Shown: positions 1 through 8,510, counted from the first letter of the stretch. The stretch: 64,000 bases of DNA from DASUKM01 sp036278735 (GCA_036278735.1 DASUKM010000055.1:62001-126000); one strand, 5' to 3'. Notes: generated from the letters alone by a model not told the origin. Program-made: numbers and translations.

Positions 1-2
1 GC

Positions 3-740
3 CTGGCGCTCGCGATTCTCGCGCTGAGCGCGCCCGATCCCCCGCGCGGCATCCTCGACGCGCCCTCGGATCGCGCGGCCCAGGCGGCGGCGCGGACGCT
101 GTCGGCCGGCGCGGCGCTCCGCGTGCTGCTGCGCAACCGGCTCTATGCGTCCACCGTCCTGGGTTACGCGGCCTACACGTTCGCGGTCGGCGGCTTCGGC
201 ACCTGGATGCCCACCTATCTCCAGCGCATTCGCGGGCTCGACCTCGCGCGCGCCGATTACGTCGTCGGCGGGATTACGGTCGTCGCCGGGCTCGGCGGCA
301 CGTTCATCGGGGGATTTCTCGCCGACCGGCTGCGGCCCCGACTGCGGAACGCGGACCTGCTCGTCTCGGGCGTTTCGATGCTGCTGGCCGCGCCGGCGAG
401 CTGGCTGGCCCTGTCGGTTGCGGCGCCCTCCGCGTACATCGGCGCGTTTTTCGCGGCCGAGTTCCTGATTTTCCTGAGCACCGGTCCGATCAACGTCGTC
501 TTGATCAGCTCGGTCGCGGTTTCGCTGCGGGCCCAGGCCATGGCGGCGAGCATTTTCACGATTCACCTGCTGGGGGATGCGGTGTCGCCGCCGTTGATCG
601 GATGGCTGGCGGATCGACACGGCCTTGCCGACGCCGTCCTCGTCGTCCCTGCCGCCGTCGCGGTCTGCAGCGCGATCTGGCTGACGGCCGCCTTCCTAAA
701 GCCTAAAGCCCAAAGCCCAAAGCCTGTTCCCCCGGTATAA
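3..740 (+). CDS. MFS transporter, C-terminal part (5' end outside window)
   Basis: The reading frame is open from the first bases of the window, so this is the C-terminal part of a longer protein. It shows about six hydrophobic segments and short charged loops such as GGFLADRLRPRLR, which resembles the MFS loop motif GxLaDRxGRR. The family consists of inner-membrane proton-coupled or facilitative carriers; no substrate can be assigned. The last residues (LKPKAQSPKP and a few more) are not a membrane segment: they are encoded by a 7-nt tandem repeat at 695-722 that lies inside the frame, so the native C-terminus has probably been replaced or extended by the repeat. The TAA stop is part of the TATAAT box of the next gene. 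Confidence 0.8.
   Translation: MALAILALSAPDPPRGILDAPSDRAAQAAARTLSAGAALRVLLRNRLYASTVLGYAAYTFAVGGFGTWMPTYLQRIRGLDLARADYVVGGITVVAGLGGTFIGGFLADRLRPRLRNADLLVSGVSMLLAAPASWLALSVAAPSAYIGAFFAAEFLIFLSTGPINVVLISSVAVSLRAQAMAASIFTIHLLGDAVSPPLIGWLADRHGLADAVLVVPAAVAVCSAIWLTAAFLKPKAQSPKPVPPV
695..722. repeat. Heptamer array, family CCYAAAG, 4 units
   Basis: Four direct 7-nt units (two CCTAAAG, two CCCAAAG). Unlike most arrays in this window it is read through in frame by the upstream MFS gene. The same family recurs at 2350-2370, 8422-8510 and 16194-16248. Confidence 0.9.
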
Positions 741-741
741 T
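736..741 (+). promoter_or_regulatory. -10 box TATAAT for the TauE/SafE gene
   Basis: TATAAT followed by C, 36 nt before the start at 778. It overlaps the TAA stop of the MFS gene. No convincing -35 box is visible. Confidence 0.5.
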
Positions 742-777
742 CACCGCACACCTGCCTCCCAGAGGAGACGACGGCCT

Positions 778-1704
778 ATGAATCCGATTACCGCCCTGCT
801 GTCGGGGCTCGGCGCGCTGACCGCTGTGTTCATCGCCGGCTGGACGCGCGCGATCGTCGCCGTGCGGCGCGAGCATCACGCGACCCCGACGCCTGCGACC
901 GATGCGCGGGTGCCGACGCCCGCCCAACTGGGCATCGGGTTCATCACGGATTTCCTGGACACGCTGGGCATCGGCTCGTTCGCGACCACGACGGCGATGT
1001 TCAGGCTCGGGCGCATGGTCCCCGATCGCGTCATCCCCGGCACGCTCAACAGCGGCCACACGGTGCCGACGATCGTCGAGGCGTTCGCCTACATGGCGTT
1101 CATTCCGGTGGACGTGCTGACGCTCGTGTCGATGATCGTGTCGGCGGTGCTCGGCGCGTGGCTCGGGGCGGGCGTCGTGGCGAAGTGGTCGAAGCGGAAG
1201 GTGCAGATCGGGATGGGACTCGCGCTGCTCGCGGCCGCAGCTTTGATGCTGATGCAGCAGCTCAACTGGTTTCCAGGCGGCGGCACCGAACTGGGCGTCC
1301 GCGGGCTGAAGTTCGTCCTGGCCGTCGGCGGCAACTTCCTGCTCGGCGCGTTGATGACGCTCGGCATCGGCCTCTATGCGCCCTGCATGATCCTGATCAG
1401 CCTGCTCGGGATGAACCCGGCGGCGGCCTTCCCGATCATGATGGGGTCCTGCGCCTTCCTGATGCCGTTCGGCAGCCTCCGGTTCATCCGCGAACGCGCC
1501 TACAGCCTGCGCGCCGCCCTGGGGCTCACGCTGGGCGGGATACCCGGCGTGCTCATCGCCGCCTACATCGTCAAGTCGCTGCCGCTCACGGCCGTCCGCT
1601 GGCTGGTGATCGTCGTCGTGGTCTACACGGCGTTCACGATGCTGTATTCGGCGTTCGCGGAGCGGCGCAGCACGACGACGCCCGCGCTCGAAGCGGAGGC
1701 GTAG
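778..1704 (+). CDS. TauE/SafE family membrane exporter
   Basis: A 308-residue protein with about eight hydrophobic segments. The duplicated half-structure of the TauE/SafE family is visible: GFITDFLDTLGIGSFA in the first half and a similar glycine-rich block near MTLGIGLYAPCMI in the second. Characterised members export sulfite, sulfoacetate or other small organosulfur anions, or act as permeases for them, in the inner membrane. The substrate here is unknown. The start is supported by AGAGGAG at 761-767, ten bases upstream, and a TATAAT at 736. The 3' neighbour is convergent with only a 6-nt gap. Confidence 0.85.
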   Translation: MNPITALLSGLGALTAVFIAGWTRAIVAVRREHHATPTPATDARVPTPAQLGIGFITDFLDTLGIGSFATTTAMFRLGRMVPDRVIPGTLNSGHTVPTIVEAFAYMAFIPVDVLTLVSMIVSAVLGAWLGAGVVAKWSKRKVQIGMGLALLAAAALMLMQQLNWFPGGGTELGVRGLKFVLAVGGNFLLGALMTLGIGLYAPCMILISLLGMNPAAAFPIMMGSCAFLMPFGSLRFIRERAYSLRAALGLTLGGIPGVLIAAYIVKSLPLTAVRWLVIVVVVYTAFTMLYSAFAERRSTTTPALEAEA

Positions 1705-1710
1705 CGGGCG

Positions 1711-2346
1711 CTATCGCTCGACGCGCGCGCGGATGATGTAGTCGAGCTTCGGGAACTGTTTCTTCAGATACGCATTGCCGCCGGCGAAGACCGGATCCTG
1801 ATGGCCGGCGCGAATCCCGCCGCCCGCGCGCTCGCCGTATCCGGCGTAGAGCGCGTCGGCGACGTCCATCCCCTCGACGATCCGGCCGAAGGGAACGAAC
1901 GGCTCCTTGTCGTACGCCCCCGAGTTGTCCTTCAGGTTGATGAACACCTGCGACGTTCGTCCGTTGGGATCCTTGAAGGCGAACGCGATCGTCCCGCGTC
2001 GGTTCGGGATGCCGTGGGGCGGATCATCGAGGATCGTCTGCCCGCGCCACAGGGAGGCGACCGACGGATCGCCGCTGATGCCGAACTGGACGAACGCGCC
2101 CGCCCGGATGCGGAAGAATCGCACGCCATCGTAGTAGCCGTGCCGCACGAGATCGTAGAAGCGGTCGGCCCCGCGCGGCGCCCAGTCGCGATGCACCTCG
2201 ATCTCAATCGCCCCCTTGCTGGTGTCGACGTGCACGCGGAACACCGCCGGCGCGCGCGCGTGCATTGCCGCCGAATCCGGATGCCGCAGCGCCGGATCCG
2301 GCTGCTGCGCGAACGCCGTCAGGAGGAGGAGCAGAATCGCGGACAT
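1711..2346 (-). CDS. Cyclophilin-type peptidyl-prolyl cis-trans isomerase, exported
   Basis: The protein is 211 residues. A hydrophobic N-terminus (ILLLLLTAFA) looks like a signal peptide, so the enzyme probably acts in the periplasm on prolyl bonds of folding proteins. The cyclophilin core is visible: KGAIEIEVHRDWAP at the start of the barrel, FYDLVRHGYYDGVRFFRI, then FVQFG, RGTIAFA and SQVFINLKDN. The active-site region reads FFRIRAGAFVQFG where classical cyclophilins have FHRVxxGFMIQGG, so some catalytic positions differ. The start was set at the Met of MSAILLL; a Met 18 codons upstream would translate the CTTTGGG repeat. No clear Shine-Dalgarno is visible, because the repeat occupies that position. 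Confidence 0.85.
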   Translation of the reverse strand: MSAILLLLLTAFAQQPDPALRHPDSAAMHARAPAVFRVHVDTSKGAIEIEVHRDWAPRGADRFYDLVRHGYYDGVRFFRIRAGAFVQFGISGDPSVASLWRGQTILDDPPHGIPNRRGTIAFAFKDPNGRTSQVFINLKDNSGAYDKEPFVPFGRIVEGMDVADALYAGYGERAGGGIRAGHQDPVFAGGNAYLKKQFPKLDYIIRARVER

Positions 2347-2349
2347 AGG

Positions 2350-2370
2350 CTTTGGGCTTTGGGCTTTAGG
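2350..2370. repeat. Heptamer array, family CTTTRGG, 3 units
   Basis: Two CTTTGGG and one CTTTAGG, the reverse complement of the 695-722 family. The array supplies the TAA stop of the four-helix-bundle gene (2366-2368) and ends four bases from the cyclophilin start codon. Confidence 0.9.
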
Positions 2371-2740
2371 GGGTTCGGCGTTCCAGTCGTTCCAGCGCAA
2401 TCACAAGGTTCACGAGCGTCTTGCACAGATGCGTCAAACGCGGCATCAGATCGGCGTGGGCGCTCGATGGCAGAAACGCCAGGCGGAACGAGAGATCGAT
2501 CAGGTATCTGACCTCGAACGCCGACGCACACGAGATGTTGCAAAAGTTGAGATATTCGGTGTTGCCCCGCCTTGCAGATCCTTCCACAAGATTGGCCGCC
2601 ATGGAAATCGCCGCTCGCCGAATCTGCGACTGGAGTCCGAACCGTTCTTCCACCGGAAATGCCCGCGTTTCCTTGTAGATCCCGACAACAAGCGAATCGG
2701 CGAGCTGAAAGGCGCGAAGCTTCGTATAATCCCGGCTCAT
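2366..2740 (-). CDS. Four-helix-bundle protein (S23/IVS-encoded family)
   Basis: A 124-residue protein beginning MSRDYTKLRAFQLADSLV. It has the hallmarks of the family first described in 23S rRNA intervening sequences: helix 1 with LxxFQLADSLV, a middle GLQSQIRRAAISMAANLVEG, then GNTEYLNFCNISCASAFEVRYL. Members form pentameric helical bundles. Their role outside rRNA is unknown, although the accessory protein of diversity-generating retroelements has the same fold. No reverse transcriptase or variable repeat is seen nearby. The start codon overlaps that of the divergent gene in a CATG tetranucleotide (2738-2741). The stop lies inside a heptamer repeat. Confidence 0.85.
   Translation of the reverse strand: MSRDYTKLRAFQLADSLVVGIYKETRAFPVEERFGLQSQIRRAAISMAANLVEGSARRGNTEYLNFCNISCASAFEVRYLIDLSFRLAFLPSSAHADLMPRLTHLCKTLVNLVIALERLERRTP
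2725..2730 (+). promoter_or_regulatory. -10 box TATAAT, near-leaderless
   Basis: TATAAT followed by C, eight bases before the ATG at 2739. Expected transcription start is within two bases of the start codon. No -35 box is evident. Confidence 0.5.
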
Positions 2741-3797
2741 GCTGGCGACTGAAGCCTGCTTTCGCATGCGCATCAGCGTGGCCATTGCCTGGGCCATGGT
2801 GGCGGCCGTTGTGGTCGCCGCGGCGCCGGCGGCGCCGGCGTGGACGCCGCTGACGAGCGGCGTGAGCGCGCGGCTCCGGGGGATCAGCGCCATCAGCGCC
2901 ACGGTCGCGTGGGCGAGCGGCGCCCACGGCACCATCCTGCGCACCATCGACGGCGGCGCCACGTGGGAGAGGCGGCCGATCGACGGTACGGGCGCGCTCG
3001 ATTTTCGCGACATCGATGCGCTGAGCGCGGACGTGGCGTACGCGCTCAGCATCGGCCCCGGACCGGCATCGCGGATTTACAAGACCACCGACGGCGGCGC
3101 GAGCTGGCGGCTGCAATTCACCAACGACGATTCGAAGGCCTTCTTCGACGCGATGGCGTTCTGGGACGCGCGCCGCGGGGTGGCCGCCAGCGATTCGGTG
3201 GACGGCCACTTCGTGATCGTCCTGACGCGCGACGGCGGGGACACGTGGGCGCGCGTGCCCGACACGGCGCTGCCGCCGGCGCTTCCCAACGAGGGCGCGT
3301 TTGCGGCGAGCGGCACGAACGTCTCCGTGCGGCCTCCGAATGACGTGTGGATCGGCACGGGAGCCGCGAGCACCGCGCGCGTGCTGCATTCGCGGGATGG
3401 CGGCCGGACGTGGACGATTGCCGCCACGCCGCTGGCCGCCGGCGAGAGCGCGGGGATCTTCTCGATCGCCTTCCGCGATGCGACGCATGGCATCGTGGTC
3501 GGGGGCGACTATCGCCAGGAAACGGCCGCGCTGAAGAATGCGGCCGTCACATCGGACGGCGGCGCGACCTGGCGGCTCGTTCCCGGGCTGTCCGGCTTTC
3601 GATCCGTGGTGGCGTACGCCGGCGGGACAACGGCCCTCGCCGCCGGCCCGTCCGGCGTGGACCGATCGGACGACGACGGCGGCACCTGGCGACACGTGAG
3701 CGACGACGGTTTCGACACGCTCAGCATCGCGCCAGGCACGTCGACGGGTTTCGCCAGCGGCGACGGCGGCCGCATCGCGCGATATGCACGGCGCTGA
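2739..3797 (+). CDS. Ycf48-like / BNR-repeat beta-propeller, exported
   Basis: The protein is 352 residues. A signal peptide (MRISVAIAWAMVAAVVVAA) is followed by a beta-propeller made of repeated sialidase-type Asp boxes: TIDGGATWE, TTDGGASWR, TRDGGDTWA, SRDGGRTWT, TSDGGATWR and SDDDGGTWR. The fold is that of Ycf48/HCF136, a photosystem II assembly factor, but non-photosynthetic bacteria carry many relatives of unknown role. Here it is simply an extracytoplasmic propeller. The Met at 2739 fits a TATAAT eight bases upstream; the Met at 2766 gives a more typical signal peptide and is an alternative start. Confidence 0.8.
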   Translation: MLATEACFRMRISVAIAWAMVAAVVVAAAPAAPAWTPLTSGVSARLRGISAISATVAWASGAHGTILRTIDGGATWERRPIDGTGALDFRDIDALSADVAYALSIGPGPASRIYKTTDGGASWRLQFTNDDSKAFFDAMAFWDARRGVAASDSVDGHFVIVLTRDGGDTWARVPDTALPPALPNEGAFAASGTNVSVRPPNDVWIGTGAASTARVLHSRDGGRTWTIAATPLAAGESAGIFSIAFRDATHGIVVGGDYRQETAALKNAAVTSDGGATWRLVPGLSGFRSVVAYAGGTTALAAGPSGVDRSDDDGGTWRHVSDDGFDTLSIAPGTSTGFASGDGGRIARYARR

Positions 3798-3848
3798 TGC
3801 GCCGACCGGCACCAGACACACGTTTCTGCCCGCGCATCGAGGGGGCGT

Positions 3849-3853
3849 GGAGG
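3849..3853 (+). promoter_or_regulatory. Shine-Dalgarno GGAGG deciding a GTG start
   Basis: GGAGG lies six bases before GTG 3860, better spaced than for the downstream in-frame ATG codons at 3869 and 3875. Confidence 0.6.
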
Positions 3854-3859
3854 TCATCC

Positions 3860-6370
3860 GTGAGACGAATGGCAATGTTCCGGCTCCTGCCGCTAGTGCT
3901 CATCATGGTCGGCGCCGGGCCGTTGACGGCCGCCGCGCAAGGAACGGCCGCCGATTACGAACGGGCGTTGGGACTGCGCAAGCAGTACGAAGGGCTCGTC
4001 GTGGACGCCCCCGAAACGGCGCACTGGATCGGCGTCACGGATCGCTTCTGGTACCGGCGCGCGGTCAAGGGGGGACACGACTTCATCCTCGTCGATGCCG
4101 CGGCGCGCACGAAGGGGCCGGCCTTCGATCACGCGACGCTCGCGGCATCGCTCTCGAAGGCGATCGGCAAGTCGTACACGGCGATCGACCTGCCGTTCGG
4201 CTCGTTCGAGTTCGTGGTGCCTGGCACCATCCAGTTCGCGGCCGAGGGATCGACGTGGCGCTGCACCCTGGCTGATTACGCCTGCCGGAAGACGACGGGC
4301 GCTGAAGACGCCGAGGCCGAAGCGGGGCGCGGTCGCGGCGGACGCGGCGGCGGTACCGGCGCACGCGGCGGGCGCGGCGGCGGCGCGCCGGAGGCCGAGC
4401 GCGCAATCCGCTCGCCCGACGGCAAGTGGGAGGCCGTCATCTGGAACTTCAACGTCGCGGTCAGGCCGGCACGGGATCCAGGGCAGACCACCGCGACCGA
4501 TCGCGACTCACGCCGCGACGTCCTCAGCACCGATGGATCGGAAGGGGATCCGTACGAGCTGTCGTCGATCGCCTGGTCGCCCGATTCGTCGAAGCTCGCC
4601 GCCGAACGGGTACGTCCCGGCTACAAGCGCGAGGTCCATTACGTGGAGTCGTCGCCCGCCGATCAGATCCAGCCGAAGTACTCGTCGCGCGTGTACGCCA
4701 AGCCGGGCGACGTGCTCGACCTGCCCCAGCCGGTGCTCTTCGACGTCGCCGCGAAGAAGGAAATCGTCGTCGACAACACGCTGTTCCCCAACCCGTACGA
4801 TCTCACGCGGCTGGTCTGGCGGAAGGACGGCCGCGCGTTCACCTTCGAGTACAACCAGCGCGGCCATCAGGTCTACCGCGTGATCGAAGTCGACGCGACG
4901 ACCGGCCGGGCGCGCGCCGTCGTCTCGGAAGCGCCGAAGACGTTCTTCAATTACCGGACGGCCAACGGCAGCCAGAGCGATTCCGGGAAGAAATATCGCG
5001 ACGACGTCGCCGACGGCCAGGAAGTGATCTGGATGTCCGAGCGCGACGGCTGGAATCACCTGTATCTGTACGACGGCGTCACCGGAACGGTGAAGAACCA
5101 GATCACGAAGGGACCGTGGGTCGTCCGTGCCGTGCAGAAGGTCGACGAGGTCAAACGGCAGATCTGGTTCAGCGCCGGCGGCATGGACCCGGGCCAGGAT
5201 CCCTACTTCGTCCACTATTACCGGATTGGCTTCGACGGCACCGGCCTGACGCCGCTCACGCCCGCCGACGCGAACCACACGGTCGAGTATTCCGACGACA
5301 TGAAGTATTTCGTCGACACCTGGGCGCGCGTGGACATGGCGCCGGTCTCCGAACTCCACCGCGCAGACGATGGGTCGCTGGTGATGGCGCTCGAAAAGGG
5401 GGACCTGACGGCGCTGGCGGCCGCCGGGTGGAAGCCGCCGGAAGTGTTCGTCGCGAAGGGACGCGACGGAAAGACCGACATCTGGGGGGTCATCTACCGC
5501 CCGACGTCGTTCGATCCGTCGAAGAAGTATCCGGTGATCGAGAACATCTACGCCGGCCCGCAGGGATCGTTCGTGCCGAAGTCGTTCAGTCCGTACAACG
5601 GCATGCAGTCCATCGCGGAACTCGGCTTCATCGTGGTGCAGATCGACGGCATGGGCACGTCGAACCGGTCGAAGGCGTTCCAGGACGTCGCCTGGAAGAA
5701 CCTCGGCGACGCCGGCTTCGCCGATCGGATTCTGTGGCACAAAGCGGTCGCCGCAAAGTATCCGTCCTACGACATCACGCGCGTCGGCATCTACGGAACG
5801 TCCGCCGGCGGCCAGAGCTCGCTCGGCGGACTGCTGTTCCATCCGGAGTTCTACAAGGTGGCGGTGTCCGCCTCCGGCTGCCACGACAACCGCATGGACA
5901 AGATCTGGTGGAACGAGCAGTGGATGGGATGGCCGATCGGCCCGGAATACGCCGCCTCCTCCAACGTCGACAACGCGTGGCGCCTGCAGGGGGACGTGCT
6001 GCTGATCATGGGAGAAATGGACACGAACGTCGACCCTTCGTCGACGCTGCAGGTCGTGAATCAACTGATCAAGCACGACAAGAACTTCGACCTGCTCGTC
6101 ATCCCGGGGTCGAACCACACCTCCGGCGGCCCCTTCGGCGAGCACAAGCGGTACGACTTCTTCGTGCAGCACCTGCTCGGCGTGATCCCGCCGTCGTGGA
6201 ACGCGCTCGCGGCGGCCCAGGCCACCACGGCTGCGCCGGGCCAAGAAGGCCTGACCCACACGTCGTCATCGGCCGCGGACGAGCGCCTCACGGACGACGA
6301 AGACGAGGCGGGCCCGGCCGGCGAGGAGGCGGACGCCTGGCTGTCGCCGCGCGTGGGCGGAGGCCTGTAG
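3860..6370 (+). CDS. S9 family peptidase (prolyl oligopeptidase / DPP IV type), exported
   Basis: An 836-residue protein. A signal peptide (MFRLLPLVLIMVGAGPLTAAAQ) is followed by a DPP IV-like beta-propeller and a C-terminal alpha/beta-hydrolase. The serine is in GTSAGGQ (S648), the aspartate in GEMDTNVDP (D721) and the histidine in GSNHTSGG (H753), giving the order Ser-Asp-His. A glycine/arginine-rich insert (RGRGGRGGGTGARGGRGGG) interrupts the N-terminal part near residues 155-175. Family members cleave X-Pro or related dipeptides or short oligopeptides, and extracytoplasmic copies are usual in Acidobacteriota. A second S9 enzyme lies at 36313-38760. The GTG start was chosen from the GGAGG at 3849; the Met codons at 3869 and 3875 would only shorten the signal peptide. 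Confidence 0.88.
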   Translation: MRRMAMFRLLPLVLIMVGAGPLTAAAQGTAADYERALGLRKQYEGLVVDAPETAHWIGVTDRFWYRRAVKGGHDFILVDAAARTKGPAFDHATLAASLSKAIGKSYTAIDLPFGSFEFVVPGTIQFAAEGSTWRCTLADYACRKTTGAEDAEAEAGRGRGGRGGGTGARGGRGGGAPEAERAIRSPDGKWEAVIWNFNVAVRPARDPGQTTATDRDSRRDVLSTDGSEGDPYELSSIAWSPDSSKLAAERVRPGYKREVHYVESSPADQIQPKYSSRVYAKPGDVLDLPQPVLFDVAAKKEIVVDNTLFPNPYDLTRLVWRKDGRAFTFEYNQRGHQVYRVIEVDATTGRARAVVSEAPKTFFNYRTANGSQSDSGKKYRDDVADGQEVIWMSERDGWNHLYLYDGVTGTVKNQITKGPWVVRAVQKVDEVKRQIWFSAGGMDPGQDPYFVHYYRIGFDGTGLTPLTPADANHTVEYSDDMKYFVDTWARVDMAPVSELHRADDGSLVMALEKGDLTALAAAGWKPPEVFVAKGRDGKTDIWGVIYRPTSFDPSKKYPVIENIYAGPQGSFVPKSFSPYNGMQSIAELGFIVVQIDGMGTSNRSKAFQDVAWKNLGDAGFADRILWHKAVAAKYPSYDITRVGIYGTSAGGQSSLGGLLFHPEFYKVAVSASGCHDNRMDKIWWNEQWMGWPIGPEYAASSNVDNAWRLQGDVLLIMGEMDTNVDPSSTLQVVNQLIKHDKNFDLLVIPGSNHTSGGPFGEHKRYDFFVQHLLGVIPPSWNALAAAQATTAAPGQEGLTHTSSSAADERLTDDEDEAGPAGEEADAWLSPRVGGGL

Positions 6371-6401
6371 CCGGGACCGGCCCGGCGATCACATTTTCCG
6401 A

Positions 6402-6407
6402 TATGAT
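6402..6407 (+). promoter_or_regulatory. -10-like TATGAT upstream of the M28 gene
   Basis: TATGAT in the 89-nt gap between the two peptidase genes, followed by a leader containing the AGGAG at 6447-6451. No -35 box is obvious. Confidence 0.35.
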
Positions 6408-6459
6408 CTCTCCGCCCTCTTTCCAGCGTTCACCGCAGGTCCGACCAGGAGTCGATCCG

Positions 6460-8421
6460 ATGTTCCGTAAGTTGCTCGTACCGGTCTTCGCGTTCAGTGT
6501 CGTCGTCACGGTCTCGGCGATGCCGCAGCAGCCGCAGCAGCAGGCGCCGCGTCAGGTCACCGTGTGGGTGCCGCACGCCATCGCGCCCGAGAAGATCGAC
6601 GCGGACATGTACAAGAAGATCCGCGCCGAGGGGATGGACCACTCGAAGATCATGTGGATCGAGCACTACCTCACCGACGTCTACGGCCCGCGCCCGACCG
6701 GCTCGCCCAACCAGGCCGCCGCCGCGAACTGGGCGGTGAAGACGATGACGAGCTTTGGGTTGAAGAACGCCCATCTCGAGCCGTTTACGTGGCGCGGCAT
6801 CGGCTGGCTGCCGGGGCTGGCGAGCGGCTACATCACCTCGCCCATGAAGGCGAACCTGAAATTCGAGGCGGTCCCCTGGTCGCCATCGACCAACGGCACG
6901 GTCAAGGGAGACGTGGTGTGCCTCGTTCCGCCGGAAACGCCGACCCAGGCGGAGTTGACCGCCTATCTCGTCAAGATGGCCCCGATGGTGAAGGGGGCGA
7001 TCGTGATGGTCGGGGCGCCGCCGGCGGTGCCCGTCGAGTTCAACGAGCGGGCGAAGCGGATTCCCGACGATCAGGTGAAGGCGCGCTACGAGCCGGGCGC
7101 GTCGAACCGGCCCAGGTTCCTGCGCGCGCGAGGCGGCGGGCAGACGCCGGCGGCGGGCCATCTCTCGGCGCGGCAGGTCAACGAGCAGATCGCGCAGATG
7201 CTGCGCGACAACCTGCCGGCGCTCCGGCTGCAGGCCCAGGGCCCCGGACGCATTCCCGGCGTCATCGTGGCGCAGAACGGCCCGGGACAGATCTACGACG
7301 ACAAGACGCCCCAGTCGCCCGCCGTCATCCTGCGTACCGACGACTACGGCCGCATCTTCCGAATCATCGCCGACGGCACGCCGGTCTCGGTCGAGTTCAA
7401 CGTCCAGAACCAGTACTTCCCCGACGGCAAGACGTCGTACGTGACGGTTGCCGAAATTCCCGGCACCGACAAGGCCGACGAGGTCGTGATGCTCGGTGGC
7501 CATCTCGATTCGTGGGCGAGCGCCACCGGCGCGACCGACAACGCGATCGGCAGCGCCGTGATGATGGAAGCCGCGCGAATCCTGGAGGCGGTCGGAGCGA
7601 AGCCGCGCCGGACGATCCGGGTCGCGCTGTGGAGCGGCGAGGAGCAGGGGCTGCTCGGCTCGCTCGACTACGTGAAGCGCCACTTCGGCTCGGCCGAGAA
7701 GCCGCTCCCCGATTACGCGAAGCTCGACGCGTACTGGAACATCGACGACGGCACCGGGCGCGTGCGGGGCGCCACGGTGTTCGGTCCGCCCGAGGCGGCC
7801 GCGGTCGTCGCGCAGTACCTGGCGCCGTTCGAGGACTGGGGCGTCTTCGGCGCCGCGCCGTCGAGCGCGCGCGTCGAAGGCGGCAGCGACAACGGCGCGT
7901 TCGCCGTCGCGGGTCTGCCCGGCATCGGGGCGCAGCAGGATCCCATCGAATACAACAGCACGACCTGGCACACCGATCTCGACACGTACGAGCGCATCGT
8001 TCCAGACGATGTGATGAAGAACGCGGTGATCACCGCGTCGGTCGTGCTGGGGCTCGCCGACCGCGACGCGATGCTGCCGCGGTTCTCCGGAGAGGACATG
8101 CCGGAAATCCCGCAGCCGCGCCGGTTCGGAAATCAGGCCGGCCCGACGTCGGAGAGCCGCGTCTTCGTCGTCGATCGCAACAAGCCGTTCACTGTCGCGC
8201 CGCCCGGGCTCCAGCCGCCGCCGAATCCGCGTGCGGAAACGAAGACCGCCGCGACCGTGGCGCTCGACGCCGCCCCGGCCCACGGCAAGGTGATGGTCAA
8301 GGAAGACGGCAGCTTCGTCTACACGCCCGCGCGCAACTTCACGGGCACCGATACGTTCACCTACAAGGTGACGAACGGGACGGAGACGATTCCCGGGACG
8401 GCGACGGTAATCGTGAAATAG
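6460..8421 (+). CDS. M28 family zinc aminopeptidase with C-terminal Ig-like domain, exported
   Basis: A 653-residue protein with a signal peptide (MFRKLLVPVFAFSVVVTVSA). The M28 metal site is complete: H348 in GGHLDSW, D360 in GATDNAIGS, E394/E395 in SGEEQG, D429 in NIDDGTG and H504 in TWHTDLDTYE. A protease-associated-type insertion precedes the catalytic domain. After residue ~590 comes one cadherin-like/Big_9-type Ig repeat (HGKVMVKEDGSFVYTPARNF then GTDTFTYKV), a module usually found in tandem in adhesins. The enzyme probably removes N-terminal residues from peptides outside the cytoplasm, in series with the S9 peptidase upstream. AGGAG at 6447-6451 supports the start. The stop is followed without a gap by a heptamer array. 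Confidence 0.88.
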   Translation: MFRKLLVPVFAFSVVVTVSAMPQQPQQQAPRQVTVWVPHAIAPEKIDADMYKKIRAEGMDHSKIMWIEHYLTDVYGPRPTGSPNQAAAANWAVKTMTSFGLKNAHLEPFTWRGIGWLPGLASGYITSPMKANLKFEAVPWSPSTNGTVKGDVVCLVPPETPTQAELTAYLVKMAPMVKGAIVMVGAPPAVPVEFNERAKRIPDDQVKARYEPGASNRPRFLRARGGGQTPAAGHLSARQVNEQIAQMLRDNLPALRLQAQGPGRIPGVIVAQNGPGQIYDDKTPQSPAVILRTDDYGRIFRIIADGTPVSVEFNVQNQYFPDGKTSYVTVAEIPGTDKADEVVMLGGHLDSWASATGATDNAIGSAVMMEAARILEAVGAKPRRTIRVALWSGEEQGLLGSLDYVKRHFGSAEKPLPDYAKLDAYWNIDDGTGRVRGATVFGPPEAAAVVAQYLAPFEDWGVFGAAPSSARVEGGSDNGAFAVAGLPGIGAQQDPIEYNSTTWHTDLDTYERIVPDDVMKNAVITASVVLGLADRDAMLPRFSGEDMPEIPQPRRFGNQAGPTSESRVFVVDRNKPFTVAPPGLQPPPNPRAETKTAATVALDAAPAHGKVMVKEDGSFVYTPARNFTGTDTFTYKVTNGTETIPGTATVIVK

Positions 8422-8510
8422 GCTTTGGGCGTTGGGCTTTAGGCTTTGGGAAAGAGCGCACCAAGCCAACTCCCAAAGCCCCCTAGAGCCTAAAGCGGAA
8501 AGCCCAAAGC
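8422..8510. repeat. Inverted pair of CTTTGGG/CCCAAAG heptamer arrays between convergent genes
   Basis: The left arm (8422-8450) has four units of GCTTTGG type. The right arm (8471-8510) has the same family in reverse complement (CCCAAAG, CCTAAAG). A 20-nt spacer separates them. Both genes end exactly at the array, each with stop followed by GCTTTGGGC. The arms can pair imperfectly into a long hairpin, which could serve as a bidirectional terminator. Confidence 0.85.

Noticed and set aside
2366..2740. Avd accessory gene of a diversity-generating retroelement
   Set aside because: The fold is the same, but there is no reverse transcriptase, template repeat or variable repeat within the window.
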